Below, one piece after another: positions 23,434-32,162 of a DNA stretch of 34,024 nt. A program made the translations under genes and the position numbers. Below the pieces are notes generated by a model. It was not told the DNA's origin, searched no databases, and worked only from the letters and a program-made list of their open reading frames with translations. Position 1 is the first letter of the stretch, and each line of letters opens with the position of its first letter. Source of the DNA: Promethearchaeia archaeon (GTDB lineage Archaea > Asgardarchaeota > Lokiarchaeia > Sigyniarchaeales > SOKP01); NCBI GenBank assembly GCA_029856125.1, contig JAHQWJ010000065.1, positions 1-34,024 on the forward strand, read 5' to 3'.

Positions 23434-24088
23434 ACGCCCTTACGTAATTTTGAGTGCTGCGATGACAATTGATGGAAAAATTGCTTCTAAAACGGGTGAT
23501 CCAGATATTTCAGATGAAGAAGATTGGAAATTGGTTCATAAACTTCGAACTGAAGTAGATGCAATTATGGTTGGTAAAGGTTCAATTATATTGGATAACC
23601 CAAAACTACACATTAAATATTACGAGCACAAAGGTTATTATCGCGTTGTATTAGATAGCAATCTTTCAATACCAATTGGATCAAATGTGGTAACTTATAA
23701 ACCTGATATTTACCCCACTATTATAGTAACGACTGAAAATGCTCCTATCGAGAAGATTAAAGAATTCGAATCCAAAAAAGTTGAAATTATAAAGTCAGGT
23801 AAAGGGCGTAGAGTTGATGTAGTTGAATTAATGCCCATTTTGCATAATAAGGGAATAAAAAGGATTCTTTTAGAGGGCGGAGGTAATTTAAATTGGAGTT
23901 TTATTAAAAATAATTTAGTAGATGAGATTAGATTAGCAATTGCGCCTTGGATGGTTGGAGGTAAAAATGCCGTGAGTTTAGTGGAAGGAGATGGTTATGC
24001 AAAGATGCTTGAGAGTCCAAGATATTATTTATCTGATGTGAGTAGTAGAAATAACTATGTAACTCTTAACTATAAAAAAGAAAAATGA
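23420..24088 (+). CDS. ArfC/RibD_C-type diaminopyrimidinone reductase
   Basis: The protein of about 222 residues reduces 2,5-diamino-6-ribosylamino-4-pyrimidinone 5'-phosphate to the ribityl form with NAD(P)H, on the way to riboflavin and F420. The family pattern is clear: ERPYVILSAAMTIDGKIAS at the start, then VGKGSIILDNPKL, LLEGGGNLNWSF and IAPWMVGGKNAV. The likely start is TTG at 23420, six to eight bases after AGGTGAGG. A GTG at 23408 lies within that site. The gene overlaps the end of the amidohydrolase gene and shares ATGA with cofG, so the three are translated together. Confidence 0.9.
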   Translation: MKGIERPYVILSAAMTIDGKIASKTGDPDISDEEDWKLVHKLRTEVDAIMVGKGSIILDNPKLHIKYYEHKGYYRVVLDSNLSIPIGSNVVTYKPDIYPTIIVTTENAPIEKIKEFESKKVEIIKSGKGRRVDVVELMPILHNKGIKRILLEGGGNLNWSFIKNNLVDEIRLAIAPWMVGGKNAVSLVEGDGYAKMLESPRYYLSDVSSRNNYVTLNYKKEK

Positions 24089-25215
24089 TGAATCTTTCAC
24101 AGAAAGTAGAAGAACTGGAACATTTAACAATTAAAAAGTTAAAAGAAAAAATTAAAAACATTAAGAAGGAATTACCAAGAGAAGAACAAAACATAATCAC
24201 ATTTTCGAAGAACTTTACACTTTCCCTATCAAATTATTGTCAGAATCAATGTGGATATTGCTTCTATAACCAAACTATACCTAAAGAAAATAATGAACAA
24301 AATATTGTGTTAATTAAGAAGGATAAAATTAACGAATTAATTCAGACTGCAGTAAGGTATGGATGTACTGAAGCTTTATTAATGTCTGGCGAAGCTCCTG
24401 ATAATTTCAAAGTAGTTCAAGAAGAATTGAACAAAAGAAATTATCGTGATTTCTTCCAATTTGTTAGAAATTTAGGTGAATCTTTGTTAGATGTAAATCT
24501 TTTACCTCATACTAATATAGGTGTGCTCTCGTTTGCTCAATTAAAAAGCTTAAAGGAATTTAACGCTAGCATGGGATTAATGATTGAAAGTACTTGCGAA
24601 TCTCTTTCTAACCTTGGAGGAGTTCACGAAAATTCGCCCGGTAAAACACCAGAAAACCGAATTAAGCACATTACAAACGCAGGAAAATTAAAAATTCCTT
24701 TCACAACAGGTCTATTATTAGGGATCGGGGAGAAATTTCAAGATCGCGTAAAAGATCTTCTATTAATTAAAGAACTCCATCATAAATATGGTCATATCCA
24801 AGAAGTAATAATACAAAATTTTACAGAAAAAATAGGGATTCATTATCGCCCTAATAAGCCTATATCTATTGAAGAAACGCTCAAAACTGCAGGAATTGCA
24901 AAATTTATACTTGGAAATGACATTGCTATCCAAGTTCCACCTAATCTAATCCAAAATTACGAGAAAGAAGCCTTAAAAATGGGAATTGATGATTTTGGAG
25001 GTATATCTCCTTTTACTTTAGATTATATTAACCCGAAACACGCGTGGCCTAAAATTGACTTCTTAGATAAGATATGTGAAAGTAATGGATATAAACTTAT
25101 GGAAAGACTTCCTATATATAAGAAATATGTGAATAAAAAGGGTTTTTGTTCAGAAAAAATTAAAAAAACGATAAAGAATATTAACCACAATGTCGGAAGT
25201 AAAACAAATTCTTAG
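24085..25215 (+). CDS. cofG: FO synthase subunit CofG (radical SAM)
   Basis: This 376-residue radical SAM enzyme, with CofH, builds the deazaflavin FO chromophore of F420. The iron-sulfur cluster motif is C52-x3-C56-x2-C59 in NYCQNQCGYCFY, followed by a TIM-barrel with LMSGEAPD, LPHTNIG and STCESLS. The last of these is typical of the CofG half, which forms the ring from the CofH adduct. Its start overlaps the ArfC stop (ATGA) and its end overlaps the cofH start by 26 bases. The C-terminal extension (INHNVGSKTNS) is polar and ends the frame naturally. Confidence 0.93.
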   Translation: MMNLSQKVEELEHLTIKKLKEKIKNIKKELPREEQNIITFSKNFTLSLSNYCQNQCGYCFYNQTIPKENNEQNIVLIKKDKINELIQTAVRYGCTEALLMSGEAPDNFKVVQEELNKRNYRDFFQFVRNLGESLLDVNLLPHTNIGVLSFAQLKSLKEFNASMGLMIESTCESLSNLGGVHENSPGKTPENRIKHITNAGKLKIPFTTGLLLGIGEKFQDRVKDLLLIKELHHKYGHIQEVIIQNFTEKIGIHYRPNKPISIEETLKTAGIAKFILGNDIAIQVPPNLIQNYEKEALKMGIDDFGGISPFTLDYINPKHAWPKIDFLDKICESNGYKLMERLPIYKKYVNKKGFCSEKIKKTIKNINHNVGSKTNS

Positions 25216-26290
25216 AAAAGCTGAAGATTCAGTTGAAATTAGCCCCGAAGAAGCTTTAACCCTTCTAAAACTAACGGGTAAAGATTTTGCACGTTTACAA
25301 AAAGTAGCTGATCAAATTTGTTTTGAGAAAAAAAATAATCTCGTGACCTTTGTCATTAATCGTAATATAAATTTTACAAATATTTGTTATCAAGGTTGTA
25401 AATTCTGCTCATTTAGCGTTACAAGTAAAGAAAAAGAGAGTTTCTTAAAAACTCTTGAAGAAATAAGAGAAGATGTTATTGACGCAAAAAATACCGGATG
25501 TACAGAAGTTTGTATCCAAGGAGGGATAAATCCAGAACTTAATTTTGATTATTACTTAGATATTCTGAAAAATGTAAAAAATATTGATTCAAACATGCAT
25601 ACACACGCTTTTTCTCCCCAAGAAGTATTTCATATGTCAAAAATATACGAAACTTCTATTAAAAATGTCTTAGAAGATTTAAAAAAAGCCGGTTTAGATT
25701 CTATGCCGGGAACTGCTGCTGAAATTTTGGTAGATGAAATTAGAAGAGTTATATGCCCAAATAAAATTACAACATCTCAATGGATTGATGTGATAAAATC
25801 TGCCCATAATTTAGGCATTCCTACAACTTCAACTATGATGTATGGGCACATTGAAGACTTACATGATAGAATAGAACATCTTGAAGTGTTGAGAAATATT
25901 CAGAAAGAAACGTCAGGTTTTACCGAATTTGTTCCTTTATCATTCGTTAGTGAAAAACCACTTTTATCTAAGTTATCAAAATACCCTTTAAAACCCAGTT
26001 ATGGAATGGCAGATTTAAAATTATTTTCTGTAGCACGAATTTTTTTTAATAATTACATTGATAATATTCAATGTTCTTGGGTAAAATTGGGTCCGAAATT
26101 TGCTCAAGTTTCTCTTAATTACGGAGTAAACGATTTTTCTGGGACACTAATGGAAGAAAATATATCAAAAAGTGCAGGTGCGGAATTTGGAGAATATTTA
26201 TCTCCAGAGGAAATAATTGAAATTATTAAAGCTGCAGGAAAACGCCCAGCACAGAGAGATACAATATATAAAATCTTAAAATTTTACTAA
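25190..26290 (+). CDS. cofH: FO synthase subunit CofH (radical SAM)
   Basis: This 366-residue radical SAM enzyme couples tyrosine to 5-amino-6-ribitylaminouracil, supplying the precursor that CofG closes into FO. The cluster motif is C66-x3-C70-x2-C73 in NICYQGCKFCSF, preceded by VTFVINRNINFT and followed by EVCIQGGINPE and a MPGTAAEIL segment typical of CofH. The gene is the last in the folE-cofH operon. It ends by overlapping the convergent dehydrogenase gene by four bases. Confidence 0.94.
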   Translation: MSEVKQILRKAEDSVEISPEEALTLLKLTGKDFARLQKVADQICFEKKNNLVTFVINRNINFTNICYQGCKFCSFSVTSKEKESFLKTLEEIREDVIDAKNTGCTEVCIQGGINPELNFDYYLDILKNVKNIDSNMHTHAFSPQEVFHMSKIYETSIKNVLEDLKKAGLDSMPGTAAEILVDEIRRVICPNKITTSQWIDVIKSAHNLGIPTTSTMMYGHIEDLHDRIEHLEVLRNIQKETSGFTEFVPLSFVSEKPLLSKLSKYPLKPSYGMADLKLFSVARIFFNNYIDNIQCSWVKLGPKFAQVSLNYGVNDFSGTLMEENISKSAGAEFGEYLSPEEIIEIIKAAGKRPAQRDTIYKILKFY

Positions 26291-28149
26291 ACTCTGTGAT
26301 CTTGTAAAAGACTTAAAACATAACGTTGTGTAATTAAATCTGAACTTACTTTTCCTAAAACCTTTCCGTCCTTAACAACTGGCATAGCAGAAATTTGATA
26401 TTGCTCTAATTCACGTACAATGTCCAACATCGTATAGTCTGGAGAGGCTGTAATAACATCCTTAGTCATAATTCTATCAAGTTTAACATCACAACTATTA
26501 GAGGAAACTGCTTCTGTTATATCCCAATCAGTTGCAACTCCTATAAGTTTACCTTCAGAGAGAACGGCAACTATACCACTATTTTTATCTATCATTAACT
26601 TTGCAGCATCTTGTATGCTACTATGCACATCTATAGTTGGAATCGAAACCAGTATATCTTTAGCAGTTCTTTGGCTTTCTTTTGCGGAAAGTCTTTGGAT
26701 GCTAACGCGCTGAGCAGCTGTACAAGGTAGCATGTCTGGGTTAGCTGCTAATAAATCAACTAGCTCAATCATGTTATGGTGAATAACATTTTCTCTATAT
26801 TCCTCTCCGGCTATTAGGCGTTGTCTCGATAGTTCAGTGAAGTCACCTTCGTGGCTCTTTAGCCATTTTTCAACTGCTTCCCTATTTCCTAACATTTCTT
26901 CCGGTATTTGAAGGTTTTCAGGTGTACTGATAATATGTTCTTGAGCAGCAAAGATTACTCCCCCCGAATTAACTAAATAATCGTTAGCTATCATTACGCC
27001 TTTCTCCCCATACACTATTTGTTCCATACGAGTTCTAGCTGCCTTTCTATTTGGATCTGGAGAGTATGTATTTGCCCCTTCAATAATTACGGACCATTTT
27101 CCCATTCGATCGACTAACATAGATGCCTTATCAGAAGAACGTACGCCTAAGTAATTAAATATTGGAGCAGCAGGCACCATACAGAAAGCGTTCTCAAGGA
27201 GCAAGTTATTAGCGTTTGTAGAAAATTTGGCCGGGTGTTTATATCCCTCGGGTGCAATCTTATCATTAAAATAGGTATTAGTAACTAAGCCAAAATTTTT
27301 CCACAAACCGAAAAGTTCTTCAATTGGAAGCCCATTTTCATTATATAAATAACCTTCTAAATCACTTATACCTATTACTTTAGCTTCAGAGATTCGTTCT
27401 TTTAGTATACGTGAAGCATGTGCTCCAACAGCTCCAAAACCTTGAATGATTACCGTAAGATCATTCTCTTCTGGTATTTCTAAATTAGCAAATTGAGGTA
27501 GAACTCTCAATCGTGGCAGAATTTTTAGCAAAGTTTGCAAAGCAATCACAACTCCTCCAGCTGCAGCCCCTAGTTCATCTATTCGATTACCACCCATATC
27601 AGCTGGTTTAGATACGGCGCTATCCAATCCATTTTCTATAGCAACTAATTTCATGTCAGCATCTTTAGTTCCAACATCCGGACCTGGAACATAAATATCT
27701 TTATATTTTCGTATCAAACGGGCAAAACCACTAACAATTTTGTCGTGTTCTTCATGAGAGATAGTCCACTCAGCCACAATACCAGATTTTCCACCCCCAT
27801 AAGGAAGATTAGCTGCTGCGTTTTTTAGGGTCATGCCTCGCGCTAAATTATGTATGTCAGCAGGGGTTATGTCTGGTAACATTCGAATTCCTCCCATAGA
27901 TGGCTTTCCCATAGAAAGGTTATCGACTACTAAATACCCACCAATTTCTAATTGTGAGCGCTCATCCCATATACAGGCTACAAGTTGAGGGCCGAGTCTA
28001 TCGCTTACTATTCCCAACCTTGATAAAAGATGCTCGTCAGCATTGGTAAATTCTAAATAACATCTCCCGTTATCTTTTTTAAGTCTATTTTTTAGAGTAA
28101 CTTCCGGAAGGTGCTCGCGAAGATAAATGTCCATCTTTTTTGGAATCAT
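26287..28149 (-). CDS. Glutamate-dehydrogenase-family enzyme fused to a CBS-domain pair
   Basis: This 620-residue protein is about 180 residues longer than usual archaeal glutamate dehydrogenases. The N-terminal part carries the family motifs: GGIRM (86-90), the substrate-lysine region PYGGGKSGI (K121), VPGPDVGT (154-161, catalytic D158) and the nucleotide-binding GFGAVG (237-242). Residues from about 498 to 610 form two CBS motifs (IPTIDVHSSIQDAAK...GIVAV, then IMTKDVITASPDYTMLDIV...ISAMPVV). Such pairs bind adenine nucleotides and often regulate the attached enzyme. Amino-acid oxidation to a 2-oxo acid under nucleotide control is the inferred role; glutamate versus another amino acid is not decidable. 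It is monocistronic, divergent from the ABM gene. Confidence 0.9.
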   Translation of the reverse strand: MIPKKMDIYLREHLPEVTLKNRLKKDNGRCYLEFTNADEHLLSRLGIVSDRLGPQLVACIWDERSQLEIGGYLVVDNLSMGKPSMGGIRMLPDITPADIHNLARGMTLKNAAANLPYGGGKSGIVAEWTISHEEHDKIVSGFARLIRKYKDIYVPGPDVGTKDADMKLVAIENGLDSAVSKPADMGGNRIDELGAAAGGVVIALQTLLKILPRLRVLPQFANLEIPEENDLTVIIQGFGAVGAHASRILKERISEAKVIGISDLEGYLYNENGLPIEELFGLWKNFGLVTNTYFNDKIAPEGYKHPAKFSTNANNLLLENAFCMVPAAPIFNYLGVRSSDKASMLVDRMGKWSVIIEGANTYSPDPNRKAARTRMEQIVYGEKGVMIANDYLVNSGGVIFAAQEHIISTPENLQIPEEMLGNREAVEKWLKSHEGDFTELSRQRLIAGEEYRENVIHHNMIELVDLLAANPDMLPCTAAQRVSIQRLSAKESQRTAKDILVSIPTIDVHSSIQDAAKLMIDKNSGIVAVLSEGKLIGVATDWDITEAVSSNSCDVKLDRIMTKDVITASPDYTMLDIVRELEQYQISAMPVVKDGKVLGKVSSDLITQRYVLSLLQDHRV

Positions 28150-28240
28150 GATTTCTTTCCTTCTATTTTCTTATATTTATTTAAGATAGATTTTGAGGTA
28201 TATTTAATTTAGGATACTTTTACTTATATGGATTTTTTAC

Positions 28241-28252
28241 TTAAGTACTTAA
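28241..28252. repeat. 12-base palindrome upstream of the ABM-fold gene
   Basis: TTAAGTACTTAA is a perfect palindrome between the divergent dehydrogenase and ABM-fold genes, about 25 bases before the latter's start and roughly 25 bases after a TATA-like ACTTATAT. It could be an operator; in AT-rich DNA it may also be chance. Confidence 0.35.
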
Positions 28253-28276
28253 TTTAAAATTAGATGACGAGGTAAA

Positions 28277-28573
28277 ATGAAAATGGTAACAATCATAGCG
28301 ATAGTTGAAGTAAAAGAAGGAAAAATGGAAGAAGCAAAAGAAGTTTTAAAAGAAATGGCTTTACAAGTAAAAGCGTCTGAACAAGGAACTTTAGAATATA
28401 TCCCTCACACCGTTAAAGGCAAGGATAACAAAAACAAAATCTTATTCTACGAAAAATATGAAAGTGGGGAAGCAATGAAAACCCATATGGCTAATTTAGC
28501 AAAGACCGGCGCAAAACTAACTCCATTATTAGTCCCCGGCATGGATTTAAAGACATGCTTCGAGATCATTTAA
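28277..28573 (+). CDS. ABM-fold (antibiotic biosynthesis monooxygenase-like) small protein
   Basis: This 98-residue protein opens with MVTIIAIVEVKEGKMEEAKEV and continues with TLEYIPHTVKG, NKILFYEKYESGEAMKTHM and a C-terminal strand. This is the dimeric ferredoxin-like fold of the ABM/YgiN family, members of which oxidise quinol-like compounds or detoxify electrophiles. The histidine and tyrosine in the middle strand are typical, but no substrate can be named. GAGGT is placed before the ATG. A T-run lies 15 bases after the stop. Confidence 0.8.
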   Translation: MKMVTIIAIVEVKEGKMEEAKEVLKEMALQVKASEQGTLEYIPHTVKGKDNKNKILFYEKYESGEAMKTHMANLAKTGAKLTPLLVPGMDLKTCFEII

Positions 28574-28588
28574 AAAATGCACTCTCTC

Positions 28589-28597
28589 TTTTTTTTT
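28589..28597 (+). terminator. T-run terminator after the ABM-fold gene
   Basis: Nine consecutive T residues after a CT-rich stretch follow the stop, just before the convergent dihydropteroate-synthase-like gene ends. Confidence 0.5.
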
Positions 28598-28606
28598 CAT
28601 ATATTA

Positions 28607-30181
28607 TTATTCGTCTTGGATAAAAGGTTTACCAAGGTTTAGGCATAATTCCGCCTTAGCTAAAGTTCTTCCCACATAGTTTATATGTTGCAGGTTTGTG
28701 GTTAAATTTAATTCAAGAACCTTTTTGCTAAGTGTTTCAGCGTTATTTCCTATTAATGTTTTGAGGAGATTATTATCATTAGAAAAAAATAATACGTAGA
28801 TTTCTTTAGTATAATAATTCACATAAAACTTAAAGTATCCATTTTTGTCTGGTACGTAATCAAAAACAGATTCCTTGATAGTTATTGCGTTCGATGTATC
28901 AATTTCTGGAAGGGTTTGACTCGTCTTACCTTTAGCTTTAAATACGCTAATTCCGTGATTTATTGGAGGTGTTTTTTTAAATTTTGAGATATAATTTAGT
29001 TTTACGCTCTCTTTAAGTTCGGCTACTCCACCCATTAATTTAGTGCTATGCTCAACGGTAAATAATATCCCCATATCTAACTCAATTGCGATGCTTGCTA
29101 ACAACCCATTTATTCCCACTGAATCTATATCCATAAGTTCTACTACGTTTGAGATACCAAAGAATAGAGGTAATTCCAATTTCTTATTTTCTTCTTTTAA
29201 GACTTGCTTTTTATATAAGAAATATGCTTCCAAAGAATTGCAAATTCCTGGAACGATCGGAGTTTCTAATAATGGATCGGCAATTAATTTTTTAAACCCT
29301 TCCTGTCTCAATTCTTGCGTTAATTTAAACAAATTTTTAACTCTTACTTCTGGTTCTTTAGGGAAATAAGCGGACTTGATATTTGTTGGTAATATTACAA
29401 TAGGTATATTTTTGGGAATATTTAAGAAATCCTTATAATTTCCAAGATCTAAACTTAGGATAATGTCAATGCCTTCATCAACAGCAACCAATATTTCACT
29501 TTTTTCCATCGAATCAATGCTGATTAAGATATCAAAATTCTTTCGGATAAGATGAATTATTTCTTTTATTCTATCCAAATATGGTTTGTTTGCGACGCAT
29601 CCAATATCAATTATGTCAGCACCAGATTCTATGTAATGTTTTACTTTTCTAAGTATTGCTTGGTTATTCTTTTCTGGGCAATTAACTATTTCGGCAATAA
29701 TCGGAGGCGGAAGATTAGGCCCGATCATTAGATTGGAGGTTTTTTCATTTAAAATGAATGTATTGGAATCTATGTTATCTTTAGCAATTTCTAACTGTTC
29801 TTTTAGAATTCCTTCAAATTCTTGTTCGCTTGAGAGTTCCAATATTTTATTTGCGGGAGTAGAATTAGAGAGTTTAAGAGTATCTATGTGTTTCAAAACC
29901 ATAGGAAGATCTGAAGCAAACTCTGGACCTTTTCTTATTGCGATTGAATTTAATTCCTCTAATTTTTTAGTATCCCACTGTATAAATCCAGGGAGTAAAA
30001 TTAAATCATAGTCTTGAATAGTTATTTCTTTAATTATATTCTTAACTATGGTTTCTGAAATAAAGGCAGAAATTGTTACTGGAGCTTTATATACTTTTAT
30101 CTTGTGATCTTTAATAGGAGAAATAACTTTTTCTATAATTGGATAACTACTTTGACCAGTTATAATTAAAATGTTTTTAAT
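28607..30181 (-). CDS. Dihydropteroate-synthase-related protein (probable H4MPT pathway), apparent ATT start
   Basis: The frame stays open from the stop at 28607 to 30181, about 524 residues, the size of archaeal dihydropteroate-synthase-related proteins (TIGR00284 type). The N-terminal domain (KNILIITGQSSYPIIEKVI...YDLILLPGFIQWD) and the TIM-barrel with ADIIDIGCVANKP, DILISIDSMEK and the end HINYVGRTLAKAEL...QDE fit the family. The first ATG is at 29902 and would delete 93 residues of clear family sequence. The only start near the expected place is ATT at 30181, preceded by GAGTGAT at correct spacing. Sequence upstream is closed by a TAA. Joining a pterin to the H4MPT side chain is inferred from the family and its neighbours. 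Confidence 0.85.
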   Translation of the reverse strand: MKNILIITGQSSYPIIEKVISPIKDHKIKVYKAPVTISAFISETIVKNIIKEITIQDYDLILLPGFIQWDTKKLEELNSIAIRKGPEFASDLPMVLKHIDTLKLSNSTPANKILELSSEQEFEGILKEQLEIAKDNIDSNTFILNEKTSNLMIGPNLPPPIIAEIVNCPEKNNQAILRKVKHYIESGADIIDIGCVANKPYLDRIKEIIHLIRKNFDILISIDSMEKSEILVAVDEGIDIILSLDLGNYKDFLNIPKNIPIVILPTNIKSAYFPKEPEVRVKNLFKLTQELRQEGFKKLIADPLLETPIVPGICNSLEAYFLYKKQVLKEENKKLELPLFFGISNVVELMDIDSVGINGLLASIAIELDMGILFTVEHSTKLMGGVAELKESVKLNYISKFKKTPPINHGISVFKAKGKTSQTLPEIDTSNAITIKESVFDYVPDKNGYFKFYVNYYTKEIYVLFFSNDNNLLKTLIGNNAETLSKKVLELNLTTNLQHINYVGRTLAKAELCLNLGKPFIQDE

Positions 30182-31268
30182 TTAAATCACTCAATAATTT
30201 GTTTTTATCAAAAGAAATGTATATATCGTCTAAAACTGAACCCTTAGCTTCTTTAATTTTCAGATTATTTACGATAGGCCCAAATTCTCCCCCAAGAAGT
30301 CCATTAGCAATAAAAGCTGCTCCTTGAGCTGCGTGTTTTGAAATGCTACCATAGTTTTGCATCATTTCAACGGTAAAGAAACCTTCTAAACTGTTAGTAA
30401 TTTCGTCTTTAATAACGTGATTATCTGCACCTCGTCCAGCTAATAGAATCTCAGTTATTTGATCTTTATTCGAAAAAGAGGATGATATAGCATAAATTGC
30501 CTTGATTAAGTCTGATATGTAAGCGTGAAAAGCCAACTTCGTTTGGTGGTCATTATTAACTAATTTTGTAAATTGGTTTAAGGTTAAATCTTTATGCCCT
30601 GAAATTGAGGACAATCCTCCTCCATATATGATGTTTTTCTTAATATTTTTAATTAAATAAGCTAATTCTCCATCGAGACTTCCGCAAGCTCTAAAACCCA
30701 TAATGTTAGAACCCCCAATCCCATCGATCACTTGCCCGTTTTCTATTGCTAAAACTGCTGTGAAACCAAATCCAAGTTCAACCATAATGAAATTAGTGTT
30801 TATAGGTTGTATTTTTAAACGGTCTATTTGATCTCTAATTCCCGTAACGACAGTACAAAGCTTATCTGCCGTTCCCATATCGATTTTGTTTATTTTCCGA
30901 TATCGAGGGATTGTAGGTAGATGTTTAACTCCCGGAACAATGATTCCAGGAAGATTTTCTGCTTTCATTAAGCGAAGAACTTCCCCTAATCCTACTAATT
31001 GTTCCCTCTCCTTCTTGTCAAATTTTAGAAGTGTTAAAAAAATATCTTTTTCGGTAATATCCTTAACATTTTTTAGCGGTAATCCAAAACCGCTTGGTGC
31101 TACGATTAAATCAAGATTTTTTAATGATTTTATGATCGAAATCGCTTTTAAAGGTTCTTCTATCACTTCTTTTGTAGAAATTGAAATATCTAAGATAACT
31201 TGCTTACCTTTTAAAGCGAAAAAATCCCAGGTTAATGAGCCAGGGTCGATTCCTAATACCTTAATCAA
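30177..31268 (-). CDS. DUF1464 ASKHA-fold kinase-like protein
   Basis: This 363-residue protein begins IKVLGIDPGSLTWD, the phosphate-1 loop of actin-like/sugar-kinase (ASKHA) proteins. The conserved family segment PGVKHLPTIPRYRKINKIDMGTADKLC is at 112-138, with a second phosphate loop VELGFGFTAV at 163-172. It matches the DUF1464 group, annotated in archaea only as a predicted butyrate-kinase-like protein. The start codon is TTG at 31268 and the length fits the family. Its stop overlaps the ATT start of the dihydropteroate-synthase-like gene, and MptD/MptG are close by, so a phosphorylation step in or near H4MPT synthesis is a fair hypothesis. Confidence 0.85.
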   Translation of the reverse strand: MIKVLGIDPGSLTWDFFALKGKQVILDISISTKEVIEEPLKAISIIKSLKNLDLIVAPSGFGLPLKNVKDITEKDIFLTLLKFDKKEREQLVGLGEVLRLMKAENLPGIIVPGVKHLPTIPRYRKINKIDMGTADKLCTVVTGIRDQIDRLKIQPINTNFIMVELGFGFTAVLAIENGQVIDGIGGSNIMGFRACGSLDGELAYLIKNIKKNIIYGGGLSSISGHKDLTLNQFTKLVNNDHQTKLAFHAYISDLIKAIYAISSSFSNKDQITEILLAGRGADNHVIKDEITNSLEGFFTVEMMQNYGSISKHAAQGAAFIANGLLGGEFGPIVNNLKIKEAKGSVLDDIYISFDKNKLLSDLN

Positions 31269-31415
31269 TGAAAATCAAGCTCTAGTTGTTTTGCTTATAA
31301 TTAAAGTTCAACAATTCTTTTTATTTTTATTAATTTTTAATGCTTCTTGTTCGAGATATAAATATGATTAAATTTTTATAAAATATTAAAGAGCTTGGAT
31401 ATATTCTTACTTATA

Positions 31416-32162
31416 ATGTCCACCAATTTTCAAGTAGACCTTACATCTATAGGTCTGAAAAGGAATTATTTATATGAAGTTTTAGCTACAACATATTCTT
31501 TAAAGAATAATAAAATAGTTCCAAACACTGCCGCAATGGGTATAAGGTTGTTGGAAAATAATACTATAAAAATTTGGCCCTTCCCAAATACGACTACATA
31601 TAAAAATCTCGACAGCACTAAATTAATTATTTTAAATTTTGTTGACGACATCTTTCTATATGCTATAGCGTCTTTAAAAGGTAATTATAATTCTAGCAAT
31701 ATTGAAACTTCGGAACAATATTATAGTTATTTTCCATTTGAGGTGAAAAACGAGCATAAAGCAATTTTTAAAGGAATTTCACCGGATAATTTAATTAATT
31801 TGCCATATTTAAATCAAGCCTGGGCGATTATCTCATGCGTAGCAACGAATAAAAATCAAACCGTAAAGAGAGATAGTTTAGGACAGGTGGAGTTAGTTGA
31901 AATAAGTTTATCTGCAATTTTTTACGAAAAATTTAAAGAATCATTTAAGCTATATAATAGAGCAGAAAATCTAACCTTGGAAACTATCATTTTAGCTACA
32001 AAATTGTATGTCGCCAAAGAAAAAAAAGATAAAGCCTTATTCAATAAGATTAAGCTTAAAATTGAAGAAAATATCAATGATATACTAAGATTTGGAAAAA
32101 ACGCAAGCGCTTTGAAAACAATTGAATATGTTAAGGACTACGTTAGTATGTTAAGGATTTAG
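31416..32162 (+). CDS. DUF447 flavin-binding-fold protein
   Basis: From the ATG at 31416 this is a 248-residue protein; a TTG at 31395 is a weaker choice. The N-terminal half reads LYEVLATTYSLKNNKIVPN and TAAMGIRLLENN, the FMN split-barrel pattern of the DUF447 family. The C-terminal half is helical (TLETIILATKLYVAKEKKDK). Members of this archaeal family are often neighbours of H4MPT or C1-metabolism genes, as here, but their reaction is not known to me. A TATA-like TTTTATAAAAT is at about 31373. The gene overlaps the convergent mptD stop by four bases. Confidence 0.8.
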   Translation: MSTNFQVDLTSIGLKRNYLYEVLATTYSLKNNKIVPNTAAMGIRLLENNTIKIWPFPNTTTYKNLDSTKLIILNFVDDIFLYAIASLKGNYNSSNIETSEQYYSYFPFEVKNEHKAIFKGISPDNLINLPYLNQAWAIISCVATNKNQTVKRDSLGQVELVEISLSAIFYEKFKESFKLYNRAENLTLETIILATKLYVAKEKKDKALFNKIKLKIEENINDILRFGKNASALKTIEYVKDYVSMLRI

